Source: Priapulus caudatus
Taxonomy: Eukaryota > Priapulida > Priapulimorpha > Priapulimorphida > Priapulidae
Assembly: GCF_000485595.1 (NCBI RefSeq)
Contig: NW_014578807.1
Coordinates: forward strand, 27,566-47,824
Reading direction: 5' to 3'
Length of the DNA: 20,259 nucleotides
Part shown: in pieces, positions 18,926-20,259 of the stretch
Layout of the letters: each line of letters begins with the position of its first letter
Numbering within the stretch: the stretch's first letter is position 1
Made by a program: the position numbers and the translations under genes
The notes under the pieces: model-generated
The model's database searches: none
Told to the model about the DNA's origin: nothing
Seen by the model: only the letters and a program-made list of their open reading frames with translations

Positions 18926-19948
18926 ATGACGATGATTACAACAACAACAAAATAATGATGATGATGATAATAATTATAATTATTATTAATAGTATATAAC
19001 GATAACCCCGGATTCATAATAATCTGAGAAGGTCCTTGCTGTGACAGCGATCGCGTGCAATAGAGCCAAGCACAATATATTAGCAACAGTAGATAATGTA
19101 TTTCCATTTACTGCCATTTACAGGGATAGTGACTGTCACAATGTTTGCATAATGGCATGTTTTAGGGTAATAAATATTTTACTGCTTCTGCTTCTGTTGC
19201 TGCTGCTGCTGCTGGTGCTGCTGCTGCTAAAACGTCTGTTACTGCTACTGCTACTAAAAAGAGCGTAGCTGAAGCATTCTGTCTAGCGGGGGGTGGGGGT
19301 GCAAAGCTAGATGGCCTCTTGGCAGTTGACCTTGGCCAATTCACCATTGACTACTATATTGGTCTGGAGAGAGCCCCACCCTAACCCCAACCTTAAGCCT
19401 AACCATATCTTAATCCTAACCATATCTTAATCCTAACCCTAACCCTAACCTTAACACCCACCCTAACCCCAAACCCTACCCTAATTCTAACACCAACCCT
19501 AACCTTAATCCTAACTCTAACCCCAACCTTAGCCCTACCCCAACACTACCCTAACCTTAACCTCTACTCTAACCCTAACCCACCCCTAACCCTCACCCTC
19601 ACCCTAACCCCACCCTAACCGTACTCTCACCTGTTTCCAGAAGGCCTTGTCGAGGTCCAGCCAGCAGCGGTTCCCGAGCAAATCCGTGAACTCCAGCCCG
19701 AAATAGTCGCTCTCCAACAAGTTCAGGTTCTTGCACACCTGCTGGTAGAGCACCTTCCCCAGAGCCTTCTGCGGCACCTTGAACAGGCCCTCCGTGTCGT
19801 CGAGCATGACGACGCGAGCGAGGATGTACTTGCCTTTACGCGGCGTGTCCGTCGACACGGGCGTGATGCTGCCGCCGCTCGCAAGCCCTGTCCGCGGCGG
19901 GCTGTCGCATCGCCGCGGCAACGACGACGAGTTTGCGTTGTGCGCCAT
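15184..19948 (-). CDS. FARP1: FARP-type FERM, RhoGEF (DH) and double PH domain protein
   Basis: Exons in transcript order: 19948-19631, 18358-17464 and about 17213-15184 (stop TGA 15186-15184), about 1080 residues, close to the 1045-1054 I recall for human FARP1/2. FERM occupies about residues 40-322: RVVMLDDTE, DYFGLEF, TRYLFALQIKRDL, NLAVAHLGLHVFQQFTKI, WAKVRKLSFKRRRFLVKL and VEHHAFFR. A FERM-adjacent segment follows (GSQFRYSGRT), then a Pro/Gln/Glu-rich linker with a glutamine tract (about 459-488). DH is about 572-770 (STERTYRTDLEVIT; VKPAQRLLHY), PH1 about 783-888 (GYQQRMFFLFSDALVY) and PH2 about 956-1052 (LLRKFKNSDGWQKLWVVF; FFRAESEYLFGRWMEV), then a glycine run. The family links membrane receptors to Rac/Cdc42 signalling and actin, for example downstream of plexins. 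FARP1 stands for the ancestor of FARP1 and FARP2. The exon 1 to 2 join is clear; exon 2 to 3 is uncertain. The start has a good context (GCCATGG). Confidence 0.93.
16963..17052 (-). repeat. Glutamine-rich tract coded by CAG/CAA in the FARP linker
   Basis: This codes about 30 residues, mostly Gln in runs of 5 to 11 broken by W, R, L and Y. CAG and CAA are mixed, which slows repeat slippage. An acidic Glu/Asp/Lys stretch follows (about residues 491-522) before the DH domain. Confidence 0.85.
17214..17463 (-). other. Probable FARP intron 2 (or site of a frameshift)
   Basis: The FERM reading frame runs past 17464 and stops at 17348-17350, while the DH/PH frame is one phase away. Donor GATG|GTGCGT (intron from 17463) and acceptor CCCAG|AG (exon from 17213) are both phase 1 and give a 250-base intron that restores the frame. 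Weaker phase-1 donors exist near 17420 and 17401. The interval is GC-rich and open in the second frame, so a sequence indel instead of an intron is possible. Confidence 0.5.
18394..18480 (+). repeat. 30-bp tandem repeat, about 2.9 copies, in FARP intron 1
   Basis: Units beginning ACAATGGTGATGATGATGG start at 18394, 18424 and 18454; the first two are identical. Intron 1 is 18359-19630. Confidence 0.9.
18565..18985 (+). mobile_element. Retroposon-like 3' tail with duplicated segment and TAA microsatellite
   Basis: Two diverged copies of a segment of about 105 bp (about 18565-18668 and 18669-18775) each hold an ATTAATTAATT run, TCCGGAT.ACCACCAAAA and AGTTACCCCATTTCTGACC. Downstream come ACAAACAAACCAACGCACAA-type sequence, CCAACCCCTTGGCAGAGA and a (TAA)n/(ATG)n microsatellite (18886-18985). 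This order resembles short retroposon tails common in marine invertebrate genomes. No reverse transcriptase is present, and the class is inferred. Confidence 0.5.
19183..19258 (+). repeat. CTG/CTT trinucleotide repeat in FARP intron 1
   Basis: Interrupted CTG, CTT, GTT and CTA triplets. In the FARP transcript it reads as CAG/AAG-type repeats. Confidence 0.88.
19373..19620 (-). repeat. Degenerate telomere-like (TTAGGG)n array at the start of FARP intron 1
   Basis: About 250 bp of CCCTAA-type units on the plus strand, with variants CCTTAA, CCCCAA, CCCACC and CCCTCA; only a few consecutive units are perfect. On the FARP sense strand it is G-rich TTAGGG-like sequence beginning about 10 bases after the exon 1 donor (19630-19629). 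Heavy degeneration argues against a recent chromosome end. Confidence 0.9.
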
Positions 19949-20259
19949 GGCGACGGCGACGTCAGCGTAGGTGGCGCCGGCGATGCAGCGGGGGGTCTCG
20001 TCGCATGTCCGTCCCGCGATCGCGAGGTGCGGTCGCCGCTAGGCGGCGCTGCCTGTCCTTCGCGGGTTTTGGTATTTTTTTTCCCCGATTTCTTTTTTTG
20101 CTCACTGGGGCGCGCTCTCGTCGGTGACGTCGATTATCGCCAGGTGGCGCTGTCACAATTCGATCGGCGCACTTTACACAGGAGTTTGTTGTGTGTGTTT
20201 GGTTTTCATTGTTGTCGTCGAGGCGGTTAGTCCAAACGGTCACACGCGAGTTTCGGCAA
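19949..20259 (-). promoter_or_regulatory. FARP 5' UTR and promoter region
   Basis: GC-rich sequence upstream of the FARP start. It contains CTCF-like cores at 19966-19980, 20035-20053 (GCCGCTAGGCGGCGCTGCC) and 20139-20154 (GCCAGGTGGCGCTGTC), and CRE-like TGACGTCG at 20125-20132. A T-rich patch is at 20071-20099. No TATA box is evident, and the transcription start cannot be placed. Confidence 0.45.

Noticed and set aside
19373-19620. Chromosome end or assembly join at a telomere
   Set aside because: The array is strongly degenerate and sits inside a FARP intron with exons on both sides, so it is interstitial.
1-20259. CRISPR arrays, bacterial operons, rRNA or tRNA genes
   Set aside because: No regularly spaced identical repeats, Shine-Dalgarno-linked gene strings or structured RNA genes were seen; the genes are spliced and animal in type.

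Overview
The window is nuclear DNA from an animal. It holds spliced genes with GT..AG introns, AATAAA signals, abundant microsatellites, MITE-like elements and degenerate TTAGGG-type tracts. The proteins are clearly bilaterian-like, but the compact gene spacing, long low-GC introns and repeat types look invertebrate (TTAGGG-type repeats fit lophotrochozoans, priapulids or deuterostomes better than insects or nematodes). The species cannot be fixed from the sequence.

Four genes are recognisable. (1) COX6A (+, coding exons 1183-1337 and 1486-1593), cytochrome c oxidase subunit 6A, whose N-terminal exon was not found. (2) GTF2H3 (-, ten exons from 7103 down to 2047), the p34/Tfb4 subunit of TFIIH; every splice junction keeps the frame and gives a 335-residue protein. 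(3) CCDC43 (+, exons 7201-7406 and 7853-8285), 212 residues. (4) A FARP1/FARP2-type FERM-RhoGEF-PH-PH protein (-, exons 19948-19631, 18358-17464 and about 17213-15184), about 1080 residues.

Layout: COX6A and GTF2H3 converge tail to tail, with poly(A) signals under 100 bp apart. GTF2H3 and CCDC43 diverge from a promoter of only 97 bp between start codons. From 8.5 to 15 kb I find no convincing gene. That stretch carries a DNA-transposon-like element, composite CT/GT microsatellites, a 450-bp polypyrimidine tract, a CpG-rich interval with CRE palindromes and CTCF-like motifs, and two minisatellites. FARP fills the right end. Its DH-PH-PH half is one uninterrupted GC-rich exon, and its first intron opens with a degenerate telomere-like array.

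The genes are not a pathway: respiration, transcription/DNA repair, an uncharacterised coiled-coil protein and cytoskeletal signalling. The most interesting structure is in the introns. There is a MITE with its own internal duplication next to the COX6A 3' splice site, a terminal-inverted-repeat element with a telomere-like core in GTF2H3 intron 2, and a 1-kb foldback repeat ending 13 bp from a GTF2H3 splice donor. I see no CRISPR, operon, tRNA or rRNA, and no evidence for a wholly new multi-gene system.
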